Part shown: positions 26,516 to 36,491 of the stretch, in pieces
Position numbering within the stretch: position 1 is the first letter of the stretch
Layout of the letters: each line of letters starts with the position of its first letter
NCBI RefSeq assembly: GCF_024170225.1
Contig: NZ_JALJXU010000003.1
Location: forward strand, 186,001 to 250,000
Reading direction: 5' to 3'
Length of the DNA: 64,000 bases
Source of the DNA: Streptococcus gallinaceus
GTDB taxonomy: Bacteria > Bacillota > Bacilli > Lactobacillales > Streptococcaceae
Made by a program: the position numbers and the translations under genes
The notes under the pieces: generated by a model
The model's input: only the letters and a program-made list of their open reading frames with translations
What the model was told of the DNA's origin: nothing
The model's database searches: none

Positions 26516-27471
26516 TGAACGGAATGACAATTTTATCTTTGCTAATTTCGCAAATGTTGATTTATTCTGCTCCATTGATTTTCACAAGTCTTGGAGGAGT
26601 CTTCTCTGAACGTGCCGGTATCGTCAACGTCGGATTAGAAGGTATCATGGTAATTGGTGCCTTTGCAGGTGTTGTTTTCAATATCGAATTCGCTGAAAAC
26701 TTTGGTAAAATGACTCCGCTACTTGCTATCTTGGTCGGTGGAGCAGCCGGTGTTGTATTTGCTGCGATTCATGCAGTTGCAACTATCAATTTCCGAGCTG
26801 ACCACGTTGTTTCAGGTACCGTATTAAACCTATTGGCACCAGCCTTGGGAGTTTTCTTGGTAAAAGTTATTTATGGAAAAGGTCAGACAGACTCTATTCG
26901 TGAATCTTTTGGTAAATTCTCGTTCCCAGGTTTGTCTAAAATTCCTGTTTTGGGAGATTTGTTCTTCAAAAATACAAGTCTCATGGGCTATGTAGCCATT
27001 GCGACAACATTCCTTGCTTGGTTTATTCTTTACAAGACAAAATTTGGCTTGCGCCTACGTTCTGTTGGGGAACATCCTCAAGCAGCAGATACGCTTGGTA
27101 TTAATGTTTATGCGATGCGTTACGCTGGTGTCTTGATTGCTGGATTCCTTGGTGGTGTCGGTGGTGCCGTTAGTGCCCAATCTGTTAACATTAACTTCTC
27201 AGCAACGACGATTGTTGGTTCAGGATTTATCGCATTGGCAGCCGTTATTTTCGGTAAATGGAATCCAATCGGTGCTATGCTTGCCTCTCTCTTCTTTGGA
27301 CTTTCTCAAAGTTTAGCCGTAATTGGTGGACAATTACCAGGTCTATCTGCGATTCCAACCGTTTACTTGCAAATTGCACCTTACTTGATTACAATCATCG
27401 CTCTAGCAGCCTTCTTTGGTTCATCTGTCGCACCAAAAGCAGATGGTATCAACTACATCAAGTCAAAATAA
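26515..27471 (+). CDS. nupC: Nucleoside ABC transporter permease 2
   Basis: A 318-residue partner permease, BPD_transp_2 family, about eight membrane helices. Characteristic blocks are GGVFSERAGIVNVGLEGIM, FRADHVVSGTVLNLLAP and LRSVGEHPQAADTLGI. It completes the BmpA-NupABC type importer whose substrates would feed Pdp, Cdd and DeoC encoded upstream. A perfect terminator ends the unit. Confidence 0.92.
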   Translation: MNGMTILSLLISQMLIYSAPLIFTSLGGVFSERAGIVNVGLEGIMVIGAFAGVVFNIEFAENFGKMTPLLAILVGGAAGVVFAAIHAVATINFRADHVVSGTVLNLLAPALGVFLVKVIYGKGQTDSIRESFGKFSFPGLSKIPVLGDLFFKNTSLMGYVAIATTFLAWFILYKTKFGLRLRSVGEHPQAADTLGINVYAMRYAGVLIAGFLGGVGGAVSAQSVNINFSATTIVGSGFIALAAVIFGKWNPIGAMLASLFFGLSQSLAVIGGQLPGLSAIPTVYLQIAPYLITIIALAAFFGSSVAPKADGINYIKSK

Positions 27472-27488
27472 TAGCAATTTAATAAGAC

Positions 27489-27523
27489 AAAAAGCTCTCA
27501 ACCAAGTTGGTTGAGAGCTTTTC
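27489..27523 (+). terminator. Terminator of the nucleoside operon
   Basis: AAAAGCTCTCAACCAA and TTGGTTGAGAGCTTTT form a perfect 16-bp stem. Confidence 0.93.
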
Positions 27524-27548
27524 TGTACTTTGCGCTATAAAAAGCGGG

Positions 27549-27554
27549 TATAAT
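27549..27554 (+). promoter_or_regulatory. -10 element before the AhpD-like gene
   Basis: TATAAT with no convincing -35 at 16-18 bases. It is directly followed by a perfect dyad (27564-27581). Confidence 0.45.
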
Positions 27555-27563
27555 ATCAGTTTA

Positions 27564-27581
27564 ATAAATATACTTATTTAT
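27564..27581. promoter_or_regulatory. Palindromic candidate operator
   Basis: ATAAATA-TACT-TATTTAT is a perfect 7+7 dyad placed 10 bases after the -10 element, at the predicted transcription start. The position suits a repressor of the AhpD-like / acyl-CoA dehydrogenase pair. AT-rich dyads also arise by chance. Confidence 0.4.
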
Positions 27582-27670
27582 ATTTGCTTATCTCTTTTAT
27601 AAGAAATCTATATTTCCCAATTATAAAAAAGTCTGTTAAACTGGGTCTAATAAAATTTTGGAGGTATCCT

Positions 27671-28225
27671 ATGGCAAATCTTACAATTCACACTATCGAA
27701 ACAGCCCCAGAAGCTGTTAAAGATGTCCTTACGACTGTTAAACGTGAAAACGGTGGCTACATTCCCAACCTAATCGGTGTACTTGCCAATTCCCCAACAG
27801 CACTTGAAACCTATCGTACAGTAGGAGGTATCAATCGTCGTTCTAGCCTGAGTCCAACAGAGCGCGAAGTCGTTCAGATTACAGCTGCAGTGACAAATGG
27901 TTGTGGTTTCTGTGTGGCAGGACATACAGCTATCGCGATTAAGCAAATCAAAATGCCAGAGGATGTCCTGACGGCATTGCGTGAGACGGCACCAATCGAG
28001 AGTGATGCTAAGTTGGATACTCTGGCACGATTCACACTGACTGTTATCCACCAAAAAGGACAAGTGGGGCCAACCATCCTATCTGACTTTTTCGAAGCAG
28101 GCTACACACAAGAAAATGCCCTGGATGTTGTACTAGGTGTTAGTCTTGCGACTCTTTGTAATTTTGCCAATAATTTGGCTGAAACTCCAATTAATCCTCA
28201 ATTGCAACCATATACTTTACAATAA
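27671..28225 (+). CDS. Carboxymuconolactone decarboxylase / AhpD-like protein
   Basis: A 184-residue all-helical protein of the CMD/AhpD superfamily. The redox motif is CGFCVAGH with C78, C81 and H85, as in alkylhydroperoxidase AhpD. It probably reduces peroxides or acts as a thiol oxidoreductase; the partner is unknown. ATG 27671 follows TTGGAGG; a reading back to 27584 has no ribosome site. It lies 51 bases before the acyl-CoA dehydrogenase gene and likely forms an operon with it. Confidence 0.88.
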   Translation: MANLTIHTIETAPEAVKDVLTTVKRENGGYIPNLIGVLANSPTALETYRTVGGINRRSSLSPTEREVVQITAAVTNGCGFCVAGHTAIAIKQIKMPEDVLTALRETAPIESDAKLDTLARFTLTVIHQKGQVGPTILSDFFEAGYTQENALDVVLGVSLATLCNFANNLAETPINPQLQPYTLQ

Positions 28226-28276
28226 GATCATTTAGATTGTAACCAAGTCACCCTAGAACAGTAAGGAGGGAAATCA

Positions 28277-29349
28277 ATGAGCTATTTAACAACAGAGTTT
28301 ATCGACTGGCTTGACCAGCATGCTGATGCTTTAAACCAAGAATCGGGACCGTTGGCAGACGAGTTGCTTGAAAAAGTCGCTAAACAAGGGCTTTTCAAGA
28401 TAGGCGTACCAGAAGGATTGGGTGGAAGCGGAGGTTATCCAACGGATGTCATTGATGCTTTGAGTCAACTCGCTCAACATTCTCTAACGGCTGCCTTTAT
28501 TTCATGGGGACATCGGACCTTTATCGAGAATATCCTTCAGTCTGAAAATTCCTACGGTCGTACATACTGGTTGCCCCAGCTCCTAACAGGTCAGTTAGCT
28601 GCAGGAACAGGCTTATCTAATGTAGTTAAATTTTTATCAAGCATAGAAGAGCTCAATGTTTCCATAGTAGAAGAAGCTGGTAAGCTCTACCTACAAGGAC
28701 GTCTTCCATGGGTGACAAACTTGGGAAATGATCAATTTGTAGCGATTTTCGTCGCAGGATACGATGATGGACGCACGCCAATTGTTCTCAGTGTTTCTTC
28801 GACAGCTATCGGTTTGAGCCGCTCAAATGATTTAGAATTCGTGTCTCTACAAGGATCGAATACGGCATCTCTGATCTTTGATAAGGTTGAGTTAGATCCA
28901 CAATGGATTGTTTCAGACAATGCGCCAGAATTTTTAGGTTATCAGTTCGGTTTGGCATTGGATTGGCTCAGCGTTCATTGGCTGAGACCAAGACCAACTT
29001 GACGCGTAGTCGTTCAATTCTTCAGCTTGATTGGGAGCAACAGCAGGAAAATTTAACCACGATTCAAGAAAAATTGTACAGCGGTTTGAAGAATGACGAT
29101 TATTTTATTGATCATCCTCGGGAACTTTTTCAACTTCGTATAGATATTATTGACGTAGTTGTGGCCAGTTTGTTGCTCGAACTAGAAGCGGGCGGAGGTC
29201 GTGGTTACTTTAAACACTCAAATTCATCCTTTATTCGCAGGTGGAATGAAGGTGCCTTTCTACCAGTAGTATCTCCAAGCGCAGTTCAGTTGCGACATTT
29301 GTTGGCAACAACTGCTTGGAAATTGGAAAATAAAAAGAGTCCTCAGTAG
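28277..29349 (+). pseudogene. Acyl-CoA dehydrogenase family gene, broken by a 1-base deletion
   Basis: The first part (28277 to about 28962) encodes about 228 residues with the acyl-CoA dehydrogenase N-terminal fold (LFKIGVPEGLGGSGGYPTD, GTGLSNVVKF, LPWVTNLGNDQF). The C-terminal part continues in the next frame as GLAQRSLAETK through GGGRGYFKHSNSSFIRRW to a stop at 29349. Inserting one G in GGCATTGGATTGGCT near 28959-28964 would restore one frame of about 358 codons with the expected GLALGLAQRSLAE. Without it the product stops at 29002. AAGGAGG precedes the ATG. It may be a real pseudogene or a sequencing error. Confidence 0.85.
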
Positions 29350-29360
29350 GACTCTTTTTA
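29332..29360. terminator. Bidirectional terminator between the dehydrogenase and ldh
   Basis: AAAAAGAGTCCT and AGGACTCTTTTT form a perfect stem with loop CAGT; it overlaps the end of the dehydrogenase frame. Confidence 0.92.
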
Positions 29361-29365
29361 TATTA

Positions 29366-30454
<1,089 letters not shown>

Positions 30455-30495
30455 TTACATTATAGATTCTTATATCGGAAAAATAAGCTGAAATA

Positions 30496-30504
30496 TGGTA
30501 TAAT
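30496..30504 (+). promoter_or_regulatory. Extended -10 promoter of gyrA
   Basis: TGGTATAAT at 30496-30504, 40 bases before the gyrA ATG. Upstream bases 30432-30490 show no -35 of note. Confidence 0.65.
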
Positions 30505-30543
30505 TATATAGATACTTTCTAGTAGAAATGAGGCATTTTTTCA

Positions 30544-33003
30544 ATGCAAGATAAAAATTTAGTGGATGTAAATCTGACGAGTGAAATGAAGACGAGCTTC
30601 ATTGACTATGCCATGAGTGTTATCGTGGCACGGGCTCTTCCAGATGTACGTGATGGACTGAAACCCGTTCATCGTCGTATTTTGTATGGAATGAATGAAC
30701 TAGGCATTACACCAGATAAGCCACATAAAAAGTCAGCGCGTATCACCGGTGATGTAATGGGTAAATACCACCCGCATGGTGATAGTGCAATCTATGAAGC
30801 TATGGTCCGTATGGCGCAGTGGTGGAGCTACCGTCACATGTTGGTTGACGGGCACGGTAACTTCGGTTCTATGGACGGAGATGGTGCGGCCGCACAGCGT
30901 TATACAGAAGCTCGTATGAGCAAGATTGCGCTTGAAATGCTGCGTGACATCAATAAAAATACGGTAAATTTCGCAGATAACTATGATTCGAGTGAGCGTG
31001 AGCCAGAAGTACTTCCTGCACGTTTTCCAAATCTTTTGGTTAATGGTACGACAGGGATTGCCGTTGGGATGGCGACCAATATTCCCCCACATAATCTGGG
31101 TGAGACTATTGACGCGGTAACCCTTTTGATGGACAACCCTGAAGCAACAACGCGAGAAATTATGGAAGTCCTACCTGGTCCTGACTTCCCGACAGGTGCG
31201 CTTGTTATGGGGAAATCTGGTATTCACCGTGCTTATGAAACAGGTAAAGGTTCGATTGTTCTACGTGCCAAGACAGAAATTGAAGAATTTGGAAATGGTC
31301 GTGAGCGTATCGTTGTAACAGAGTTTCCTTATATGGTCAATAAGAGCAAGGTCCTAGAGCACATCGTTCGTTTGGCCCAGGAAAAACGGATTGAAGGCGT
31401 AACGGCAGTTCGTGATGAATCCAACCGTGAAGGTGTTCGATTTGTCATTGAAGTTCGTCGAGATGCATCTGCTAACGTTATTTTGAATAATCTGTTCAAA
31501 TTGACACAATTGCAAACGAACTTTAGTTTCAACATGTTGGCCATTCAAGGTGGAATACCGAAAATTTTGTCTGTTCGACAAATTTTGGCAGCTTATATTG
31601 ACCACCAAAAAGAGGTTGTTACTCGTCGTACACAATTTGACAAGGATAAAGCAGAGAGCCGTGCTCATATTTTAGCAGGTTTGCTGATTGCCTTGGATCA
31701 TATCGAAGAAGTCATTCGTGTCATTCGTGATTCGGAGACTGACGCGATTGCTCAGGCTGAATTGATGAAGCGCTTCGACTTGTCTGAGCGACAAAGTCAA
31801 GCTATCCTAGACATGCGTCTGCGTCGTTTAACAGGATTGGAGCGCGATAAAATTCAGTCAGAATACGATGACTTGTTGGCTCTGATTGCCGACTTGGCAG
31901 ATATTTTGGCTAAGCCAGAACGCGTGGTGCAAATCGTAAAAGATGAACTAGGCGAAGTCAAACGTAAATACGCTGATGCTCGTCGAACAGAACTCATGGT
32001 CGGAGAAGTTCTTTCTCTTGAAGATGAAGATTTGATCGAGGAAACAGACGTCTTGATTACCTTGTCAAACAAAGGCTACATTAAGCGTTTGGCCCAAGAT
32101 GAATTCCATGCCCAAAAACGTGGTGGCCGTGGTGTCCAAGGAACAGGGGTTAAAGATGATGACTTCGTTCGAGAACTGGTCTCAACCAGTACCCATGATC
32201 GTCTGCTCTTCTTTACCAATAAAGGGCGAGTTTACCGCTTGAAAGGCTATGAAATTCCAGAGTATGGACGGACAGCCAAGGGCTTGCCAGTCGTTAACCT
32301 CCTCAAATTAGACGAGGGTGAAACCATCCAGACCATCATCAATGTCACAAAAGACCAAGAAAACGACCATTATCTCTTCTTTGCGACGCGTCAAGGTTTG
32401 GTCAAACGAACAAGTGTGTCGGAATTTGGCAATATCCGTCAAAATGGACTCAAGGCCTTAAATCTGAAAGATGAAGATGAGTTGATTAATGTCTTCTTGA
32501 CAGACGGTCAAACAGATGTCATCATGGGAACGAAATCAGGTTATTCTGTCCGATTCAATGAATCTGTCGTCCGAAACATGGGACGCTCAGCAACAGGTGT
32601 TCGCGGTGTCAACCTTCGTGACGGCGATGTGCTCGTTGGTGCAACAACCATTACCGATGAGCAGGAAGTCTTAGTCATTACCGAAAAGGGATTTGGTAAA
32701 CGGACGCCAGCCACTGAATACCCAACAAAAGGGCGTGGTGGTAAAGGAATTAAGACCCTGAATGTGGCAGAGAAAAACGGTCCGCTTGCAGGTTTGACAA
32801 CAGTTTCTGGTGATGAAGACATCATGGTCATCACAGATACAGGTGTTATTATCCGTACAGGCGTAGCCAATATTTCCCAAACAGGTCGCTCAACAATGGG
32901 TGTCAAGGTTATGCGTCTCAACGATGAAGCTAAAATTGTTACATTTGCATTGGTTGATGCTGCTGATGATAAAGAAGAAGTAGTTGAGGGCGAGAATGTC
33001 TAG
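30544..33003 (+). CDS. gyrA: DNA gyrase subunit A
   Basis: An 819-residue type II topoisomerase subunit that breaks and rejoins DNA to introduce negative supercoils. The N-terminal part has [27 protein letters not shown] and the active tyrosine Y120 in [10 protein letters not shown]. The C-terminal wrapping domain carries beta-pinwheel repeats with the GyrA box [10 protein letters not shown]. In the quinolone-resistance region S81 and E85 are the wild-type residues, so no target mutation is seen. It overlaps srtA by 8 bases, the gyrA-srtA arrangement typical of streptococci. Confidence 0.98.
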   Translation: MQDKNLVDVNLTSEMKTSFIDYAMSVIVARALPDVRDGLKPVHRRILYGMNELGITPDKPHKKSARITGDVMGKYHPHGDSAIYEAMVRMAQWWSYRHMLVDGHGNFGSMDGDGAAAQRYTEARMSKIALEMLRDINKNTVNFADNYDSSEREPEVLPARFPNLLVNGTTGIAVGMATNIPPHNLGETIDAVTLLMDNPEATTREIMEVLPGPDFPTGALVMGKSGIHRAYETGKGSIVLRAKTEIEEFGNGRERIVVTEFPYMVNKSKVLEHIVRLAQEKRIEGVTAVRDESNREGVRFVIEVRRDASANVILNNLFKLTQLQTNFSFNMLAIQGGIPKILSVRQILAAYIDHQKEVVTRRTQFDKDKAESRAHILAGLLIALDHIEEVIRVIRDSETDAIAQAELMKRFDLSERQSQAILDMRLRRLTGLERDKIQSEYDDLLALIADLADILAKPERVVQIVKDELGEVKRKYADARRTELMVGEVLSLEDEDLIEETDVLITLSNKGYIKRLAQDEFHAQKRGGRGVQGTGVKDDDFVRELVSTSTHDRLLFFTNKGRVYRLKGYEIPEYGRTAKGLPVVNLLKLDEGETIQTIINVTKDQENDHYLFFATRQGLVKRTSVSEFGNIRQNGLKALNLKDEDELINVFLTDGQTDVIMGTKSGYSVRFNESVVRNMGRSATGVRGVNLRDGDVLVGATTITDEQEVLVITEKGFGKRTPATEYPTKGRGGKGIKTLNVAEKNGPLAGLTTVSGDEDIMVITDTGVIIRTGVANISQTGRSTMGVKVMRLNDEAKIVTFALVDAADDKEEVVEGENV

Positions 33004-33739
33004 ACGAAAAAAAACAACTAAAAAACCAGTAAGTTTCTGGCGTATCTTAGTCTTTACTTTGTTGTTATTGATTTCACTGGTATTGATTTTCAATTCCTCT
33101 ATCCGCAATATGATCATTGCCAATAATACCAATCGTTATCAGATTTCCAAAGTTACAAAGAAGGAAATTAAAAAGAATCAAACGGCTAAAACTACCTTTG
33201 ATTTCGATCAGGTTGAATCAATTTCAACCGAAAAGGTTCTCCAAGCACAGTGGGATGCCCAACAATTACCTGTTATCGGTGGAATTGCTATTCCGGATTT
33301 GAAAATCAACTTACCTATTTTCAAAGGACTATCAAATACTGCTCTCATGTATGGCGCAGGTACCATGAAGGAAGATCAAAAGATGGGCGAAGGCAACTAT
33401 TCGCTTGCTAGTCACCATATCTTTGGAATTGCAGGAGCTAGTGACACACTCTTTTCTCCTCTGGAAAAAGCCAAAAATGGGATGAAAATTTATGTGACGG
33501 ACAAGGAAACTATCTACGTCTACACTATTACTACCGTTGAAACTGTTGCTCCAGATCGTGTGGATGTCATCAATGATATCTTAGGGCAAAAAACAATCAC
33601 TTTGGTCACTTGTGAAGATTTGGATGCAACCATGCGTACGATTGTCCAAGGTGAGCTGACAGAAACCATTTCTTACAAAGATGCAGATTCTGCTACCTTG
33701 AAACATTTTGAGCAATCGTATAATCAAGTTCAATTATAA
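32996..33739 (+). CDS. srtA: Sortase A
   Basis: A 247-residue class A sortase. After a basic N-terminus one membrane helix lies at about 15-33, then an extracellular beta-barrel. The catalytic triad is visible as H140/H141 in [10 protein letters not shown]206 in TLVTCED and R214 in [10 protein letters not shown]. It cleaves LPXTG motifs and links surface proteins to the cell wall. ATG 32996 overlaps the gyrA end, so expression follows gyrA. No LPXTG substrate gene is in this window. Confidence 0.96.
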   Translation: MSRRKKTTKKPVSFWRILVFTLLLLISLVLIFNSSIRNMIIANNTNRYQISKVTKKEIKKNQTAKTTFDFDQVESISTEKVLQAQWDAQQLPVIGGIAIPDLKINLPIFKGLSNTALMYGAGTMKEDQKMGEGNYSLASHHIFGIAGASDTLFSPLEKAKNGMKIYVTDKETIYVYTITTVETVAPDRVDVINDILGQKTITLVTCEDLDATMRTIVQGELTETISYKDADSATLKHFEQSYNQVQL

Positions 33740-33770
33740 AAAACTGAGGTCATTTGACTTCAGTTTTTTT
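33738..33770 (+). terminator. Terminator of gyrA-srtA
   Basis: AAAAACTGAGGTC and GACTTCAGTTTTTTTT form the stem. Its T tract runs directly into the radC promoter box. Confidence 0.88.
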
Positions 33771-33776
33771 CGAATA
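33769..33776 (+). promoter_or_regulatory. CIN-box-like (ComX) promoter element of radC
   Basis: TTCGAATA matches the streptococcal competence box TACGAATA at 7 of 8 bases, has a T-rich run just upstream, and lies 19 bases before the radC ATG. radC is a known late competence gene in streptococci, so this fits transcription by the alternative sigma factor ComX/SigX. Confidence 0.65.
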
Positions 33777-33795
33777 GATAAGTAAGGAGGATAGC

Positions 33796-34476
33796 ATGTA
33801 TCAAATTTCATTTAAAGAAGAAGCGTTGCAACCGAGAGAGCGTCTGGTAGAAGTAGGAGCTGATAAATTGAGCAATCAGGAATTATTGGCTATTTTCATT
33901 CGAACTGGAACGAAAAAAGAACCTGTTTCGGTTGTTTCCAATCAATTATTGTCCAAATTAGAGAGTCTATCTTCATTAGCAGACTTGTCGCTGGAAGAAT
34001 TACAGCAAATAACGGGCATTGGTCGAGTCAAGGCTATTGAGATAAAAGCCATGATTGAACTGGGCAAACGGATTAACAAGTCAGAGCTTGCGCAACGAGA
34101 GCAGATTTTAGGGAGTGAGAAACTGGGGCTCAAGATGATTCAGGAAATAGGGATGAAAAAACAGGAACATCTCGTCGCACTCTACCTTAATACTCAAAAT
34201 AAAATCATTTCCCAGCGGACGATTTTTATCGGTAGCGTGAATCGGAGTATCGCAGAGCCGAGGGAGATTTTACATTATGCAGTCAAGTGCATGGCGACGT
34301 CCATTATTATCATCCACAATCATCCGTCTGGCTCTGTCTTGCCTAGCAAAAACGATATGCTCTTTACGGACAAACTAAAAGAGTCCTGCGACATGATAGG
34401 ACTCGTTTTACTGGATCATTTGATTGTGGGGCAAGATGATTATTATAGTTTTCGTGAAGAAAGTGAATTTTCTTAG
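33796..34476 (+). CDS. radC: RadC-family protein (JAB/MPN domain)
   Basis: A 226-residue protein with an N-terminal helix-hairpin-helix region ([20 protein letters not shown]) and a C-terminal JAMM metal site [14 protein letters not shown]. Despite its name a DNA-repair role is doubtful; in streptococci it is induced during competence but not needed for transformation. AAGGAGG precedes the ATG. Its last 4 bases overlap the convergent amidotransferase gene, with no terminator between them. Confidence 0.93.
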   Translation: MYQISFKEEALQPRERLVEVGADKLSNQELLAIFIRTGTKKEPVSVVSNQLLSKLESLSSLADLSLEELQQITGIGRVKAIEIKAMIELGKRINKSELAQREQILGSEKLGLKMIQEIGMKKQEHLVALYLNTQNKIISQRTIFIGSVNRSIAEPREILHYAVKCMATSIIIIHNHPSGSVLPSKNDMLFTDKLKESCDMIGLVLLDHLIVGQDDYYSFREESEFS

Positions 34477-35177
34477 AATTCTTGCACAAAATAATCAAAT
34501 AAGGCTTGGTTCTGTGGAGAAGATTTCCAGAGGAGCTCAGGATGCCATTGGACTCCCAAAAATCGGCTACCGTCTGTTGTTTCGACCGCTTCGATAATGC
34601 CATCTTGGCTAGAAGTCGCAACAACCTTTAAATTACTGGCCAAGTCTTTGATAGATTGATGGTGGAAAGAGTTGATAAAAGTGGATTTTCCAAAAAATTT
34701 AGCAAAGAGGCTGTCTTCAGCAATGTCAATAGAATGATGAGGCACATGAGCTAGGCTTTCTTGCCAGTGCTGAGGGATATCTTGGTGAAGTGTCCCTCCC
34801 ATAGCCACATTAAAGAGCTGCAGACCGCGACAGATGGCTAAAATTGGTTTTCCTTGCAATCTAGCTTCCTTTATCAAGGCTAGTTCAAATAAATCTCTTT
34901 CCAGCAAGTAATCATCGCTCACAATTGTTTGCTCTTCTTGGTAGAACTGAGGAAGAACATTTTGCCCACCAGTTAGGATTAATTTATCAATCATGGAAAT
35001 GTAGCTTGCAGCATAAGCTGGGTCAGCTATCGGCATGATAATGGGAAGGCCACCAGCTTGTCGCACAGCTTCAGGAAATCCTGTAGCTGCATAAGACATC
35101 CGTGGAGATACGGTATCTGTTTGGTCAAAAAATTGATTGCCTGTAATTCCGATAATGTGTTGTATCTGTTGTATCAT
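34473..35177 (-). CDS. Class I glutamine amidotransferase / gamma-glutamyl-GABA hydrolase family (peptidase C26)
   Basis: A 234-residue stand-alone amidotransferase-like hydrolase of the PuuD type. The nucleophile is C116 in [13 protein letters not shown], and the His-Glu pair is H212/E214 in GVQWHPELL. Members hydrolyse gamma-glutamyl amides; the true substrate is unknown here. It lies 4 bases after rex on the same strand, so it is probably in the rex transcript. Confidence 0.88.
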   Translation of the reverse strand: MIQQIQHIIGITGNQFFDQTDTVSPRMSYAATGFPEAVRQAGGLPIIMPIADPAYAASYISMIDKLILTGGQNVLPQFYQEEQTIVSDDYLLERDLFELALIKEARLQGKPILAICRGLQLFNVAMGGTLHQDIPQHWQESLAHVPHHSIDIAEDSLFAKFFGKSTFINSFHHQSIKDLASNLKVVATSSQDGIIEAVETTDGSRFLGVQWHPELLWKSSPQNQALFDYFVQEF

Positions 35178-35181
35178 AGAA

Positions 35182-35820
35182 CTAATTTTTCCGCATGAAG
35201 TAGAGTAGTGTTTGCAATTCGCTCGTCAAGTCAACATACTGAACAACCACGTCTTTTGGTACGGTAAGATTGACTGGGGAGAAGCTAAGAATCCCTTTCA
35301 CACCTGCCTCAACTAGGACATCAGTGACTTCTTGAGCTTTTGAGCTTGGAACAGTTAAAATAGCTGTTTTGGAATTTGCTTCTGCAATACGGTCTCGAAG
35401 CTCAGAAATGGCGTAGATTGGAACATTTTCATCGCTGCTTCCGATGGCAGGATGCCCATCTGCTTCAAAGGCCATCACAATTTTCATTTTATTGCGTTCA
35501 TGAAAGCGGTAGTGAAGGAGTGCGCGTCCCATGTTTCCGACTCCGACAAGCATCACATTTGTAATGGAATTATCATTCAAGATATCCGCGAAGAAGTCCA
35601 TTAATTTCTTAACATCGTATCCAAACCCGCGTCGACCTAGCTCGCCAAAATAGGAAAAATCTCGGCGGACTGTTGCAGAGTCAATTCCGATAGCTTCTGC
35701 AATTTCTTTTGAGCTCGCTTTCTCAATATTTTCGCGGTGGAATCGTTTGAAAATCCGGTAATACAATGAGAGGCGTTTAGCTGTTGCACGTGGAATAGCG
35801 GTTTCTTTTCCATTTTTCAC
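35182..35820 (-). CDS. rex: Redox-sensing repressor Rex
   Basis: A 212-residue winged-helix and Rossmann repressor that senses the NADH/NAD ratio and controls fermentation genes. [16 protein letters not shown] and [18 protein letters not shown] form the DNA-binding part, [13 protein letters not shown] the NADH loop and [15 protein letters not shown] the C-terminal swapped helix. GTG 35820 is chosen because GGAGAAA lies 8 bases upstream. An ATG at 35835, giving 217 residues, is the alternative but lacks a ribosome site. A Rex-like operator overlaps the promoter. Ldh is a typical target, though no clear box is seen before ldh here. Confidence 0.93.
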   Translation of the reverse strand: MKNGKETAIPRATAKRLSLYYRIFKRFHRENIEKASSKEIAEAIGIDSATVRRDFSYFGELGRRGFGYDVKKLMDFFADILNDNSITNVMLVGVGNMGRALLHYRFHERNKMKIVMAFEADGHPAIGSSDENVPIYAISELRDRIAEANSKTAILTVPSSKAQEVTDVLVEAGVKGILSFSPVNLTVPKDVVVQYVDLTSELQTLLYFMRKN

Positions 35821-35866
35821 AATCTTTTTCTCCATTCAGCATTTTATACTTTATTTTAAAACATGT

Positions 35867-35884
35867 TTGTGAAAATTGCAACAA
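35867..35884. promoter_or_regulatory. Rex-like operator overlapping the rex promoter
   Basis: TTGTGAAAATTGCAACAA fits the 18-base Rex box TTGTGAnnnnnnTCACAA in one half and partly in the other. It covers the -35 (TTGCAA on the minus strand, 17 bases before TAAAAT), as expected for autoregulation. Confidence 0.5.
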
Positions 35885-35894
35885 TAAGAGTTCG

Positions 35895-35928
35895 AAAAAA
35901 CCAAGTCACTATAATGACTTGGTTTTTC
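35895..35928 (-). terminator. Terminator of the prs-desulfurase-DUF genes
   Basis: AAAAACCAAGTCA and TGACTTGGTTTTT form a 13-bp perfect stem. It ends the minus-strand unit and precedes rex. Confidence 0.9.
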
Positions 35929-36144
35929 TTAGTTATTTTTGGGATCAATCGCTTGCAAAAAGTGATACAAATCACCGATTAAACCACTGTATCCAAGGTC
36001 TTTTCCGTCTTGTGTTAAGCTCAATACTTTGAGATGGTCAGGAACAGTGACACAGCCCGAAAAAGCTAGTAGAATGTCATCAAAATGTTCATAAGTTTGA
36101 ATACGCTCTTGTTTGTAAGAGTCAATATAACGAAGTTCAATCAT
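35929..36144 (-). CDS. DUF4649-type small conserved protein
   Basis: A 71-residue acidic protein (MIELRYIDSYKQERIQTYEHF) with no membrane segment or signal. It resembles the streptococcal DUF4649 family, whose function is unknown. It starts 2 bases after the DUF1831 gene and belongs to the cysteine desulfurase transcript. Confidence 0.75.
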   Translation of the reverse strand: MIELRYIDSYKQERIQTYEHFDDILLAFSGCVTVPDHLKVLSLTQDGKDLGYSGLIGDLYHFLQAIDPKNN

Positions 36145-36146
36145 AT

Positions 36147-36491
36147 TTATGCCTTCTTTGTGAAAATATCACGGTCAATTAGACTGTCCATTAGGAAGTA
36201 GAATTTCTCTTGAATAACCTTGTTTGAGCCTTCTTTAAAGATGTTTACCAGTTTCAAACCTGATTTGTCAGTGATATTGATTTTAAAACTTGATAAATCT
36301 TTGTTAAGGATAATTTTTAAGAGGAATCCTTGATTTGAATTTGGAACTTCTTCTAGCATACGAGTTAGCTGGAAATTTCCCACAGCTGTTTGCTCGAAGG
36401 TGTTATCACGCAAAGTGTATTTTTTAATAGACGGGCTAATTTCATAAGTGAAGTCACAATCTTTAAGAGTGACTGATTTTTCAAATGCCAT
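36147..36491 (-). CDS. DUF1831-type conserved protein
   Basis: A 114-residue cytoplasmic protein of the DUF1831 type, regularly found beside the cysteine desulfurase gene in lactic acid bacteria. A link to sulfur or Fe-S metabolism is inferred from this neighbour only. ATG 36491 (MAFEKSVTLKD) is chosen because GGAGG lies just upstream. The earlier ATG at 36506 overlaps that site. The first 11 bases overlap the desulfurase end. Confidence 0.75.
   Translation of the reverse strand: MAFEKSVTLKDCDFTYEISPSIKKYTLRDNTFEQTAVGNFQLTRMLEEVPNSNQGFLLKIILNKDLSSFKINITDKSGLKLVNIFKEGSNKVIQEKFYFLMDSLIDRDIFTKKA

Noticed and set aside
30774-30810. Possible quinolone-resistance change in gyrA
   Set aside because: S81 and E85 are both the susceptible residues.
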